Shown here in pieces: positions 35,294 through 47,847 of a stretch of DNA of 64,000 nt; position 1 is the first letter of the stretch; each line of letters opens with the position of its first letter. The stretch comes from Calliopum simillimum (lineage: Eukaryota; Arthropoda; Insecta; Diptera; Lauxaniidae): positions 117,017,124-117,081,123 of the forward strand of contig OX638371.1 in the NCBI GenBank assembly GCA_951812925.1, given 5' to 3'. Below the pieces are notes generated by a model. It did not search any database and was not told the DNA's origin. It saw only the letters and a program-made list of their open reading frames with translations. Made by a program: the position numbers and the translations under genes.

Positions 35294-37169
35294 AGTCATA
35301 TTTTGCCCAGCACTGAAAATTTTACTTTGGCAAATTAAGCATTGTTTTGTCATACCGCTTCACACATACATTCATAAGTAAGTATGTACTTACTTTTTTT
35401 TCTCTTTTGCATACAAAAATTGAATGTGCTTTAAATTGTGTTCACCCTCATTTGGAGTGATTCATTACAGACTGAGTTCCAGACACTATTGTTTTACTTT
35501 GGTATTCTTGTATTAAACAATTAGGACGATTATTACCTCTTTGCAGGTTTTATCTGCATGAAGTGCAACCAGTAGCAATCTCAAAGTAAATTTTTTTGTA
35601 TTTGGTAAAAAGTACTAAATTTACTACTATTTTAGAACCGAGCAACAAAAACCGCTATATTCCTATTTTCGACATTCTAAAATATTTTTCTAGAAAAGGA
35701 AACAAAACCACCTTTCACATAAATATAAAATTAAGATAATGCTTTTAATGTTCAAGGAGCAATGATCTTTGAACATTTCAGAACACGCAATATTTCGTAT
35801 TATGTAAGTTTTTTTGTAATTTATATCATTTTAAATTTCTCGAAAGATTTTGAAAATGAAACACGCCATGCTGGAATATACGTACGGTTACTAAGTATCT
35901 AAGGGAATAAAACTATGAAATTTCTGGGTGGCTGGTATGGCTTTAACGTTTTGAAAATCGTTAGAGATTTGAGATGTAGTTGCTTCGTATGCATCAATCG
36001 TACAATAACGATAAATTATGTCGGACTTTTTACTATTTGACCATTCAAAAAATGATTTAGTGTCAGTTAAATGGCCTTGGTAGGGTTTATCTCTAGTCTA
36101 ATTTAATACCTTTCCAAAAGTGATCTGAGCATGAAAATCGGTTTAGAAATGTTTAAGTTATTGACAATTATGTGAGGAGAGTGTGCCACATAAAAAATCG
36201 AAAAATTTTAAGTTTTTGTCATTTCTATCAGATTAGGCATGAAACAAAGCTCAGATTAGTATGTTAAATATTTAAAAAATCTAATTAGAATTGTCCAAAT
36301 ACCATTCCGTTATATTAGGCGGCAGCACTGTATACATTGTTGTTTTCACTTATGGATCTCAACTTAATCGCTAGATACATACCCCAAATCAATAAATTCA
36401 AAAGTGTGATGATTATAAATCGAATCGGTTGCCTTCAAACACTTGGAGCATCTCTAGAGTGAAAGTAATTCAATTTAAAATAATTATTCACATATAAGTA
36501 CATAAGTAGAATGACATTATTTTCTGCCACATGACATAATTTTGGCATATTTATGCACTCAATATATGGCACGTTTTTTGCAAAAAGAAAAAATCATCAA
36601 AATTATATTTTACAACAAAACATTTAGTGATTATTTTAGTTCTTGTCCAGCTGCATTGACAATAGCTGACACGCTGCAAAACAAAATTGATTTCATGCTC
36701 TAGAATTAATCACCCACTGGAATACTGACACAATAACACACTTACACTGTGATAATATTTTTTATTGTCTTTCTGCCAATTTCTTGTGCAAATTTATTAT
36801 TTAAATTGTGTAAAACTTATATTTACAGTGAAACTTATTTATGAGTATTATTCATATTCATTGAATATGCGGCAACAATTTTGCCATCAACATGTTGCTA
36901 CGCAACATGAACATAAATTGTCAACGCAATAAATCCACACAGCATGTGGTCACAATTTAACTCGTTTGCATCTTTTAAAGCGCGTTCACAGATGCACCTA
37001 AGAGTGCACTATCAACTCTGGTAGATCTCAGTTCAGAGATGTACGGGCATTTAAAATTCTAACGACTTCCTTGCTTGAACATAGTATTGACATGATTATT
37101 TGGTTGCCTAATAAATATGGCGACAAGAAATGCGTTCTTAATAACTTCTTGGATTACAACGACATGTTT
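35294..37169. other. No gene seen
   Basis: AT-rich spacer. Nothing supported on either strand. Confidence 0.4.
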
Positions 37170-37810
37170 CTGTTGCCTTTTTATAATTTTTTTTTAGTCC
37201 ACGTTAAATTTCCTTTAATTCGATAGCACATTTATTATACAAATTTTTTTTAATTTGAGCTCGAAAAAAATACTTTTTTATGTAACTCACGGGTTACTCG
37301 CACGCGTTGCCCTTTATCAACTGGAGCCTTCAAATGGATTGTTTTTAAAAAGAATTTTTTTCTAACATCAGTTAAAAAATTTATATGATAAATGTACTAC
37401 CGAATTTATCGGAAATTTAACGGGGATTCCAAAAAAAAATAAAAGGGTATGCTAATAGGATCTTTTTTGTACTTTAATATAACAGGGTATAGTAATAGGA
37501 CCTTTTTTATACTAAAATGGCCGCCAGAGTCAAAAAAGAGTAAAAAACTTTAAAATATCTACTTTAAAGGCCCAGAACTTTGCAAAATCCATTTTAACCC
37601 TATTAATTAAATACATTTTTAGAAAGCTCATATAATTAGCTAATAGTTTCCAATAAAAGAATTTTCTCTAAAACGCTATGGTTTCTAAAACAACTCAGAA
37701 AATCAGTTTTAACCCTAGGGAAACATTTTAGACTCTTCATCCGGTGCAGTTTTTTGTTAGTCTAGGCTTTGTCCAGAAGCTCCGTTACCTTCGTGCGATA
37801 CACTCTGTAT
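37170..37810. repeat. 'GGCGGCC' foldback family, copy with one complete end
   Basis: The left part (ttataattttttttagtcc, then aaatttcctttaattcgat) matches the inner arm of the 42- and 44-kb copies. The right part contains aaatggccgccagagtcaaa, cccagaactttgcaaaatcc and the outer end ttagtctaggctttgtccag..gaagctcc, closing with acactctgta at about 37,810. The loop includes the shared phrase cgcacgcgttgccctttatc. The left outer end is missing. Confidence 0.65.
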
Positions 37811-39550
37811 AAATCTTCTTCTTTTATTTAGAGAAAAATATATCAGTAATGTAATTTGCTTCCAAAGGAATTGAGTATTACCATATGTAGAGAATTTAAT
37901 TCATTTCAAAATTTTGCTTCTGTAAAAACATCACTAACTCTTCACTAAGGACCGAATGCTTTAAATGCTTTCTTTCGACCCAAAAGTTATCTTTCATACA
38001 AATCGTATTCATTTCATTTTGAGCTTAGAAAGTCTGGTAAAACTCTGTAAAATTAAAAACCAATTTTTCTCAGTCAATTTAGAAGTAGAACTTTGACAAC
38101 ATGGAACATGGAATTTTGTTGATTTCGTTTTGTTTGTGAAAACAGCAACCGCACAATTCACAATAAAACGTGATCAAAATTTCAAAATCTCCAACAGCAA
38201 AAGCACCAGGATGAAAATATTCCAACGACAGACATTCAAACCAGGCAGGTAGGTCGAGTTAAAACTGAAAATATGAGCAACCGTTCGTGATGAATTAAAA
38301 CTCCAACGCATTCGTTAAATGCGAGAAAATAAACTGCAATGATATACATAAGTACCTGAGAGTGTATGTGTATATAGTATATACATATATTTATACCACA
38401 GACTAAATGCGAGTGTCACGAATAAAAACAACTTCATGCTTTTAAAACGTATGTCCTTGCATTTGGCATTGCCACATGTCCACAAATAGGAAAGTGTCCC
38501 AACAGCAGCAACGGCAGGCAAACTGTGGTGAATTCGCAAAAAGCACGTACAGCAAACATGAGCACACAAGTACACATTCATACAGGCGTAAATGTATCAA
38601 CTTTTTTGGGAGTGTACCTTGGGATAGACCGACCAACAGAACAGACGGACGGTCATGTCATGCTTTGATGATGCTGACGTACGGCGGCTCTAGAAACAAC
38701 AAGGGACACAAAAGTGTCACACCAATAAAATATGGTAAATTGTCGGAACATGCGAGTGAAATAAATTTTTGTCCAAAAATATGACCAAAGGAGGATAGGG
38801 GAGGAGGGTATGTGCCGAAGCCAAAAATAAAATGCAACAAAGGACACAAATTTCTGTTGAAAAACTACATACAACAATAGAGGTTGCTGGCTGTTGGGTG
38901 GCATGGCATGATTCGGCGCCTACTGCCGCACGTCGCTGGCTGACTACGAGGTGGGCCAACAAAGTGAATAACGTGGCTAACATTTCTTTTGTGCCATAAC
39001 ATTATAATTTGATTTTGAGTTATTTTCCTTTGGAGTGCGCGAAGGTAAAAAAGTAAAAACCGAACTGATCAAAATGCCGAAATTTTAGCAAATTTTGTCA
39101 CGTAACGTAGGCAAAAAAAAGTCATTTGATATGGTTGAAATATTGTGGTTAAGGTTAAGGTCATGATGGCAAAATCAGTGGGTGCTAATGATGGTGTAGG
39201 ACGGTGCAAATTGAGTCGTAATAGGTTGGGTATATTTTGAATAAATTTAATGTTAATAAGCCCCGCCTTGCATAATTTGGACTTCATATCATGTTAGTAA
39301 GTACATAAATCACTACAAAAATCCTCAGTTTACCTTTCTGGATATCTCTCTAAAAATAATGAGCATTTTTTCAAACAGACCATTTGTGTTATTTATTATA
39401 TATAATCTTTTCTTTCAAAAACACGTCGAAAAAGAAAAAGGTCATGAGATATCTCAAGAAAAGCAGCATGATATATAAACTCCATAGATGGTTTGATTTG
39501 TAAAGAACATACAGTTTTAAATATTCTCTGTTAATAAAGAAAATAATGAG
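37811..39550. other. No gene called
   Basis: A slightly more GC-rich section at 38,460-38,960 holds an ATG-started 102-codon frame on the plus strand (38,476-38,784) with no recognised domain and no splice context. I regard it as unproven. The rest is AT-rich spacer. Confidence 0.35.
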
Positions 39551-39780
39551 CAAATGTAAAAATGTTCGGTGGCGTAAGTACTTTGACATCAAATTATGCA
39601 TTATACTGTTTTAAATCAAAAAATTGGGAATCGAACGATTCAAAGTTATTTCGATTACGTGTAGCCAAATGCAAAAATGCTCGGTGGCATAAGTATCTTG
39701 ACATTATATTACGCATTATACTTTTTTACATCAAAAATTGTGATTCGAACGATTCATATCTTTTTCCATTACGTGGAATA
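39551..39780. repeat. Diverged tandem duplication, 115-bp period
   Basis: Two units begin caaatgtaaaaatgttcggt (39,551) and caaatgcaaaaatgctcggt (39,666) and stay alignable over their full length, including gcattatac and attcgaacgattca. The period of 115 is not a multiple of three, so the two frames seen here are products of the repeat. Confidence 0.8.
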
Positions 39781-42037
39781 TGCCGCGCACGGTTGTCGTT
39801 TTCGAAAGAAGAAATGTTTTCTAGGTTTGACTTCACTTCAACTGATCTGTAAAGAGAACGCCTAGTCTGATTTCAGCTAGAAACATTTCCTTTAAAAGAC
39901 AATTAAATTTTGTTTCTAACAGTGTACGAGTGTATTTATGTATTTTCTTTCAAATTATTTATAACTCTACAGTGTATGCACATTTTGTAATTCAAAACGA
40001 CTGTCAACAATTTGTCTGGACTCATTCCATAATTCAAATTCGAAATAATCAAAAAAGTTGCAATCACACACACGCACATACAGGACACACACTTAATCCT
40101 TGCACAAGTAAATTACTGCTATTTGTTTGTTGTTGCAGTTGCATTACAATTCCCACATAAATACCCGTCAACCATTTACCGACAATGCGCCTCCTCTGAA
40201 TCCAACAGTTGCATTTGCATGTTGCATGATGAATGCAGTTGAGGACCGATGCAGCAGCATGGGGAACTGTAGCGGAAAACGGAAACGCCTATTATTAACA
40301 TGAAGACAAATCGTTGCATACTTAAAGGCTCTGCGTTAAAACAAAAACAGTGCACACAACAAAAAAAAAAAAATAACAACAACGACGACGTCATTGCACT
40401 GTAGAAGCTTTTGACTGTGCCTATGTCTGGCAATGTGGCGGCTGCCAGACTCTGAAGCTGATATGTGAGTGCATAATTTGTGCAGATCGTAGAACAAAAA
40501 CAACAAAAACAAGTACAAGACTTCGACAAACTTCATTCAGCTCAAGTCGACACATACGGAAGGACATGAATGAAATTAAGGAAAACAAGCGGCAAGTGTA
40601 TGTCGCTAAGTGATATGTATTTGTATGATTGTGATTGTGGCTACACTTAGAGAAAAAAAAACCAACACTTGTGCAAATGCATAATGGGTGAGAATCAATG
40701 AAGTTACTTCAATCAATTCTGTTTTTCAGTTTGGTAGAGCGACATTTTTGTGCTTTTTCACTCCGACACTTCTAGTGAAATAGAAAGGAATCCTTTGCCT
40801 TAGCGCGACATTTTCTTTCAATACACAATTGAACTGTGGCTTTGTTTTCTGGTGCTTGAAATATTGATATTTCAAAGGTAAAAAATGTAGATTTTTTTTT
40901 TCTCTGTGTTTTGAAATGTTTTTGGATTTAATCATATTTTGCTTAAAACTCAAAAAACTTTGAAGAAAATTAAAACAAAAATGTCGACAACAACCGACAG
41001 CAAAAGTGCATTTTAAAAATTTTGTTTTGCTTTTCATATTTTGCTGTTTTGCGCATGTTGTACGTTGCATATGCTGTATGCATTTTTATGCTGCAATTAC
41101 TTTATCGTTGAATCCTTGCGGACCGAAAAATTTTTAGTGTTTTATTTTTATTTTTTTTTTTTTTTTTATATTTTTAACTTTTTTTTTGCTTTTGAGGTTC
41201 TTCATAAGGCGTTAATAATGTTGCTGACGTACAACAGCGTCAGCAACGGACTGACTGTATGTTGTTGCTGCAGCACTCTGTATTTTTTTGTTTATTTGCT
41301 TCTTTAATTTTTGCTTGTTTTTTATTTCGTAACTTTTTTGTTTCAAGCAGTCGTTCAAAGTGCATTGACTGCATCCCGAGACTGCGAACCAACAAGCCTT
41401 CTTGTCGTCAACGCATTCTCTTCAGTTCGTCTGATCCTCCATCCATCCATTCAACTTTGTGGTGGTGTTTATGCTTCCATTACCATCAACTGTGCCTACA
41501 GGTCTTTGCAATTCTATTTAGCTGTTGTTGTGCGGGTCCTCGTAGTTAACGCTGTATGACGAGTTTTTGATTTTTATTTACTGCCTACTTTTAGGCGCTT
41601 TCTATGTAACGCTAATGTGTACTCTGAGCTTTTAGCGTTCATTTTGATTGCTTCTGTTGCTTTTAAGCTTTGCTTTGAAAGTTTGACAAGAAAAAAGTGC
41701 AGTTTTTTATAGCTTTTTGCATTACTTTCAAATGAAAGTTGAGCGCATGTCAACTCACCAAAAAACACTTAAAAAAAAAAATAAAGCACTCAAGCAAATA
41801 TCGTAAGACCCCATAAACCTTTTTATGGGATAAATAAGTTTCGTCTTTACGTTTTAAGCAAGACGATTAAAATTGCCTAATTGTTTGCATTACGCGATCG
41901 ATGTGGAGAAAAATAAATATTTTATTTCCATTTTACATAAAGTTGTTAAGAATCACAGCGGAAAAAAAAAATTAAGTTATAACGAAAACTCTAGCTATCT
42001 TGGTGGCATTCTTTCTTTTTGCTTGAAGCGATATTAT
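39781..42037. other. No gene called; GCA/TTG patches
   Basis: CAACA-rich and TGC-rich patches lie at 40,120-40,140, 40,190-40,260, 40,355-40,392 and 41,255-41,275, and a poly-T tract at 41,142-41,167. Open frames at 41,041-41,559 run through these patches. Nothing is supported as a gene. Confidence 0.4.
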
Positions 42038-42785
42038 ATTGGGTGTATCGCATAAGGTTACAAAGCTTCTGGGAGGTGATAGAGGCGGCCTAGACCAACA
42101 AAATATTGTATTGACGGGGGTCTAAAATGTACCGCTGAGAAGTTATAGGGTTTAAACTGATTTTCTGACCTGTTTTACAAAGAAAAATTTTGTTAGCTTA
42201 CCCTAGCGTTTTAGAGAAAACTTTTTTATGGTAAACTTTTAGCTAATTGTATGAGTTTTTTAATAATTTATTTTGTTTATAGGCTTAAGAAAGATTTCGG
42301 TAAGTACTGGACCTTTAAAGTCGATATTTCAAATTTCTTTCCCTATTTTTTGAATTTGGCGGCCATTTCGTATGAAAAAGGTCCAATTAATATACCTTTT
42401 AATAATTTTTTTTTTTTTTTGGAACTCTTAGTAGATTTCCTTTAGTTCGGTAGAGCATTTCTTATACCAATTTTTTTTATCAAGGTCAGAAAAAAATGCT
42501 TTTCAATAACTATCCGTTTGATGGCTCCAGTAGACAAAGCGCAGTGCGTACAGTGCGCACATCATATGCAGCGTAACGCTTGTGAGTAATCCTTGAGTTT
42601 CATAGAAAAGAATTTTTTCCGACCTTAGATTAAAAAAAAATTTTAAATATCAACTTTAGAGTTTCAGAACTTTGCGAAATCCTTCTAAAGCCTAAAAACC
42701 AAAAAAATTCTTAGAAAGCTCGTACAATTAGCTAAAAGCTTTTTATTGAAAAGTTTTCTCTAAGTCGCTAGGGTGACCCAAGAAA
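42038..42785. repeat. 'GGCGGCC' foldback family, copy with intact left end
   Basis: The outer left end reads gggtgtatcgcataaggtta, then gaggtgatagaggcggccta. The left arm (about 42,120-42,430) pairs with the right arm (about 42,600-42,785): ggacctttaaagtcgatatt on the left with aatatcaactttagagtttc on the right, and ttagctaattgtatgag with gctcgtacaattagctaa. The loop carries tagacaaagcgcagtgcgta. The right outer end is missing after ctagggtgaccca. Confidence 0.65.
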
Positions 42786-44069
42786 TTAAATCAATTAAGC
42801 GATATCGTTTTCTAATGGGAATGCTATATATTTATAATTCTGTATTTGTTTTCTTTTCATTTCAGCAGGTAAGCTGTATATTGCAATATTTGAAGAAATA
42901 TGTGTCAAAGCCTAAAAGAGCCTTCAAGCTACAAAATCCACAATAAAACTTGTCACGTTCTTAAAAAGACCCCTTAAGTCTAAAGCAACAATATCTAACC
43001 ATAAGAAGAAAAAAACCCAATTAAATCGTAAGTAATTAATAAAAACAAATAATAATACTCGTATAAATTATTTTTGCTCATTGTCGAGATATTTAAAGCT
43101 CAAGAGAATAAAAAAAAAAAAATACAACAATAAATAATTGTCAACTTGAAAGCGGCTTAAAATCAACAACTTCAATAAAATCGTGTCTCAAACTGCGCAT
43201 TGTAACCATTTTGATTTAACTTTTTGTCATTTGAGCCGCCGAAATTGTCATTCGAAAGTATTAAATTTATTTTTTTTTTTCCTCATTTACAATAAACCTT
43301 TATTTTGTTTTATTATTAAATATCATTATGATCCAAATGGGATTTCAATGACCTGAAGCCATTTTTAATTAATTTATACATTCAACTCTTTTATTTGGTA
43401 TTGAAACAATATTTGAGAGCTTTTATACTTCAACTGGAAGCATTTTTCTACTTTATCGTGAGTGCTTTCATCCACTTAATCTAAATTTATCAATAACGTG
43501 TTTTCTTGATTTTTGAATGAACTTTTTATATTTTTCCGCTTAAACAAGTAGGTATGTATGTACTCATAGGAGTAAGTGTTACCAAAAATATATTTTGTTC
43601 AAGTGCTTTGCAAGTTTCATTTTGTTGTGTAAATACTTGAAATGGTGAGTGGTGCAATAGAAACTTTTCGAATTTGGCTTTAAAAAAACTCTGCTGGTAC
43701 TTAGTAATAACCATAATTTGGTTTTTATTGACCGCAAAAATCATAAAAACTTTTCTCTATGGAAACCAATTATGGGCGTTTGATACATCTGATTTATGAA
43801 TCTATACGATTCTGATTTTTTATTCCTATCATTTCAATATACTGAGTTATTGTCACTGCATCTTAATGCAGAAAATGCTGTGTTGAGGTATATCGCGCAC
43901 TTTCAGGAAATAGACAGCCAAAATCTAGCCCATGAAACTAAACGTTTTAACTCTTGAATTTCCAAGTTATCATCCACAAAAGTAAATATATCTTTACTTC
44001 ATTCAAAAGACCAAATGATCCATAATAAATTATATTTAAATAGCACAGAGTGATAATCAAATTTTCTTG
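42786..44069. other. No gene seen
   Basis: AT-rich spacer between two copies of the foldback family. No supported frame. Confidence 0.4.
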
Positions 44070-44846
44070 GACCACTCTATCATTTTGGGGAAAACCTTTT
44101 TGCAGAACACTTTTAGGAAATTGTATAAGCTTTCTAAAAATGTATTTTATTTATAGGATTTAAAAAATTTCGCAAAGTTCTGGATCTTTAAAGTTAATCT
44201 TTTAAATTTTTTTTCCTATTTTTTGATTTTGGCGACCATTTTAGCATGAAAAGGGTCTTATTAACATACCCTTTTATAATTTTTTTTAGAATCCTTGTTA
44301 AATTTTCTTTAATTCGGAAGCACGTTTAATATACCAGTTTTTTAATTTGGGGTCAGAAAAAATACTTTTTAAAAACAATCCATTTGAAGGCTCTGGTAGA
44401 GAAAGGGCAACGCGTGCAGCAACGTTACATAAAAGTAAAAAAGTGAAAAATTGGTGTAAGAAGTGCACTACCAAATTAAGAGAGACTTAACGAGAATTCT
44501 AAAAAATTTACAAAAAGTTATATTAATAGGACCTTTTTCATACTTCCGGATAAATGGCGGCCAAAGTCAAAAAATAGGGAAAAAAATGTCAAATATCAAA
44601 TTTAAAGGTTCGAAACTTATAGAAATTCCTTAAAACCTTATAAACAATAAGCTTAAAATCTAAAAAAAAAAAAATTCTCTTTAACGTAAGAGTGACCGAA
44701 GAAAATTCTTTTGTAAAACAAGTCAGAAAATCAGTTTTAGCCTCAGGGGTACATTTTAGACGACCTCCCCCCCTCAGTTGCAATTTTTGTTAGTCTATGG
44801 TTCCTCTATCACCTCTCAGGAGCTTCGTAACCTTATCGATTCCTGT
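44070..44846. repeat. 'GGCGGCC' foldback family, copy with intact right end
   Basis: The left arm runs from about 44,090 (ggaccactctatcattttgg) through ttttgattttggcgaccatt and the loop phrase agaaagggcaacgcgtgcag to the right arm (aatggcggccaaagtc) and the outer end ggttcctctatcacctctca followed by ggagcttcgtaacc. It is the best-preserved inverted pair of the family. Confidence 0.7.
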
Positions 44847-45160
44847 TTATGGATTATTAAAAATAAAAGGAAACTTTCTTTTTTTTTCGCCATTTTTACC
44901 TACCCACTCATGTGAATCTGTAGGTATATTATTTCGAATTTTAATACTTTTTTTTATCAAAAATAAATAAAAAATTTAATCTAAACTGTCGCACCATTAC
45001 AAGCTGCCAATTCTTTTGTAGAAACAAATCTCCAAACGAAACGTTCGCTTCTGCGAGTACGCCATCGTGCGCGCTTTCACAGATTCCAATTATGTTTACG
45101 ATCCTCATAAACTAAATGCAGAACATTTCAATGTAATTATCACTAGCCAACCTTACTTAC
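44847..45160. other. Spacer, GC content rising to the right
   Basis: AT-rich to 45,030, then a mixed block (cgttcgcttctgcgagtacg) leading into the possible exon at 45,161. No feature is supported inside it. Confidence 0.35.
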
Positions 45161-45236
45161 CCAGCATCACCAGCGGCTGAACGTGCATCACGGAGAGCGC
45201 AATGTGTGCAATGCCTGCGCCAATTCTAATTTAAAG
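45161..45236 (-). CDS. Possible micro-exon with splice signals on both strands
   Basis: Minus-strand reading: ATG at 45,188 opens MHVQPLVML and then a split Gly codon at a perfect donor (GG|GTAAGT at 45,160). Upstream codons are also open (IGAGIAHIALSV) after a stop, so this could be a 5'UTR plus a start exon for a secreted or membrane protein. Plus-strand reading: the acceptor ttacttacccag ends at 45,164, and 45,165-45,236 gives 24 open codons (HHQRLNVHHGERNVCNACAN, then SNLK) before a weak donor gtacaa. Third positions favour C/G in both readings. The near-perfect donor makes me prefer the minus strand. I recognise neither peptide. Confidence 0.3.
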
Positions 45237-46446
45237 GTACAACGGATGATGCATCCAACTACAGCGGACTTAACCACAAAAAAAAAAAAAAACAAAAAAA
45301 TATTAATAAATTGCAGATTGGCAAATGGCAAACTCCTACAGAAGTCAATAATTTAAAGCGCAGGTTATTAAAAATTCCAGAAGAAAAAACAAACACAAAA
45401 AACACACCATCTTTCCAGAGGTGTTGATGTGTGGCAAAACATTTTAAGGCATTTCTACATTTTAAGGTTATGTTGTGTGGAAACACCTCACTTATTTTGT
45501 GGAATTCTTGAAGGTTTATTTGGACGTTTTCTCTGGGCGCTCATAACTTTCGAAGGCATATGTGTTGGTATGGGTCGTTGCACAAAAAAGGGGGTTTGTA
45601 AAGTCATGTTTTTAAGCATGACCGTGATGGAAATTATTATGTTGATTGGTTTTTGAATGTTGCAATGTAAATACTGTGTTTTAAGACAACAGTGCAGTGG
45701 CTCTTTTTCTCTATATATGCAGAATATTGAAAAAGTACCTAAGGGTTCTGCTACTTTTGTTGTTTTCGCAATTAAAAATAATGTTTAATTTCACGGAAAT
45801 TCTTAAAAATGGAAGCCATTCGCGCAATATCTAGAAACTTAAAGAACTTAAAGAACAACCTAAACATGACTTTATTTAAGAAAAAAAAAACAGCGAAATA
45901 TTTAAAAAACAAATCAAATGATGAAAAAAACGTTAATCCATACATCAAATGATATTTTCAACAAAGTTGTCAATCTTCCACCTGAAAGTATCAGCTTACA
46001 CTGCGGTACATAGATAATAAACGAAATGAGTGGGTACATTGGCTTTGACCCTGATTTCTAAATCCTGGCTTAATTTGTGTCAGTCTCACATTTGGTCATC
46101 GGTTATATGTAAGCTCAAACGACAGCCAAGGCTTAAAAAGGGCGGAAGCCTCACATACGCTGATCTGTCATACCTGCGTCCAAACTTTAGTGATTACTCT
46201 TCAAGTTTCGTTCTAATTGGTTGTTATTTTAAGCCACATAGCCGTCATATTGACTTTATAAATGCGATTATGTTGGATTTTTGTAATAATGTCGCATATT
46301 CATTGTGGTCGCATTGCTAGAATGGCTTTCGAGTTATTTCGTATGAACAAGACTACAAGATATGAGTCTGGCTAAGGAACATCGTACGATAATAAACGTC
46401 AAAGTTTATTTTTGTACCGCTTTGGCGATTCTTTGACCACAGAATA
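45237..46446. other. No gene called
   Basis: AT-rich spacer. The frame at 46,030-46,320 (plus, GTG start) reads like part of a mobile-element protein (RLKKGGSLTYADLSYLRP) but I could not match it to a known domain order. Confidence 0.35.
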
Positions 46447-46660
46447 TTCAATTCATTCAATTCAATTCAATTCAATTTATTTGGGTAACAAAAATTAGTA
46501 CATCAGAATTAATGCTTTTGAGTACAACAATTTAGCTGATAATCAACAAAAAATTTTAATTAACTTAAAAATACGCTTAAAAATAATTTTAGTATAATAT
46601 CACGATAGGCATAAGATGAGTAGTTAGGAAAAGTATTGAAAGATTTGATATTCCAAAACT
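46447..46660 (-). mobile_element. Non-LTR retrotransposon 3' end with (GAATT)n tail, probable
   Basis: On the minus strand the segment ends accca-AATAAA-ttgaattgaattgaattg, that is a polyadenylation-like signal followed by a pentamer tail. Pentamer A/T tails of this kind also end the Jockey copy at 60,953. The body to the right has no readable frame, so family and 5' limit are uncertain. Confidence 0.35.
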
Positions 46661-47840
46661 AGTTTGAAAACTTCACCATGGTGTCGACCGACTAGTCCAA
46701 ATTTTGGTCCCAACAGATATGAAGTTATATTTACGTTTTGCATTATTTATCATTGTTTTCATTGTCTCTTACTCATTACATTGGGATCAGAAAGAGCCCC
46801 ATACAAAATACAAATTTCACACAAAAACTCACACACCTTCCGGTAAGATAGGGACAAGCTCGAAGTAAGGTCACTGAAGTTTTTTTAATTGGGTTTTTGG
46901 TTTGTTAACTTCGCCTGGGTCGATAAATATGAAAATTAAAATTCCGACCTAGACTTTTTTGTCGATGCATGTTCAAACTACTTTTTAATATTATATCAAC
47001 CTCGAAATATTGGCTTCGTGGGGGATATTCAAAAATCTTAACAACTCGGGAATCAAAAACCTGTTTTTTTGTGTGGGTAGATATATTGTCTAGTAAAGCT
47101 CTATTGTATACATTTTTTCGAAGTTCCTTCGGAAACGTCCGGGATACTTAAAAACAAAATAAATTACACTCTCTTACTTAATTTTCGATACGTTTCAAGG
47201 TTACAGAGCTTTTTTTTAAGGTAAAATTTATGGAAAATCCGTGTCATAATTTTAACTCCACTCGGGTTTTAAAAAAATTAAAGTAATTATCACTTTTATT
47301 GTAACCATTTTTACCTTATAATTCTAGTAAAAATATTTTTGTTTGGACAGACATTTGCTTAATATACAAATTTTATACCTCTTCATGATATGAGGTGGTG
47401 TAGAAGTTTAAAAAGTTTGTAATTATATCTTACAAATATTAATATTCTTCTATCCATCACACGGACGAACCAAGGTTTGAAACCTGTACCAATTGTTCGT
47501 CATCTACTGCTAAATAAATGGTAGCCATTGCCTTACGATTGTCCTTTTTGAATGTCATAGTCTCTGTATAATGTATATCGCCCTCTACATACAACATACC
47601 AAACCTCAGCATGTTTGGCAATTTGTTCCATTAAGCTGGTTGATCAAAGCATTTTCCATTTTATAGTTTAGCTTTAATTAATGCGCGTTGAGAAAGAAAA
47701 AATTTAATTTTATACAATTTTAAAATCTGGGCCCATAACCTGAATAGATTTTGTACGAAGTTTTATTTGTGAATAAAATAGTACAAACTAATTTTTTCGC
47801 ATTAGCAATCTTCCCATTGAAAAAAAAAAAACTAGTAAGG
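46661..47840. other. No gene seen; fragment related to the 51.3-kb element
   Basis: The sequence gtgtcataattttaactcc followed by actcggg and a run of A at 47,240-47,280 resembles gtgtcataatttgtactcc and ctcgag at 51,303, suggesting a fragment of the same element. Otherwise AT-rich DNA. Confidence 0.35.
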
Positions 47841-47847
47841 GTGTTTT

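Noticed and set aside
38476..38784. ATG-started 102-codon frame (MSTNRKVSQQQQRQ...)
   Set aside because: No recognised domain, mixed codon use, and two equally long frames overlap on the other strand. Kept as unproven only.
39562..39865. Two similar open frames 115 bases apart
   Set aside because: Explained by the 115-bp tandem duplication.
41041..41559. Cysteine-rich plus frames
   Set aside because: They cross TTG/TGC repeats and a poly-T run; no start context or splice signal supports them.
46030..46320. 96-codon plus frame reminiscent of a retroelement endonuclease
   Set aside because: Only KKGG and a few hydrophobic patterns fit; the catalytic residues of an APE-type endonuclease cannot be located.
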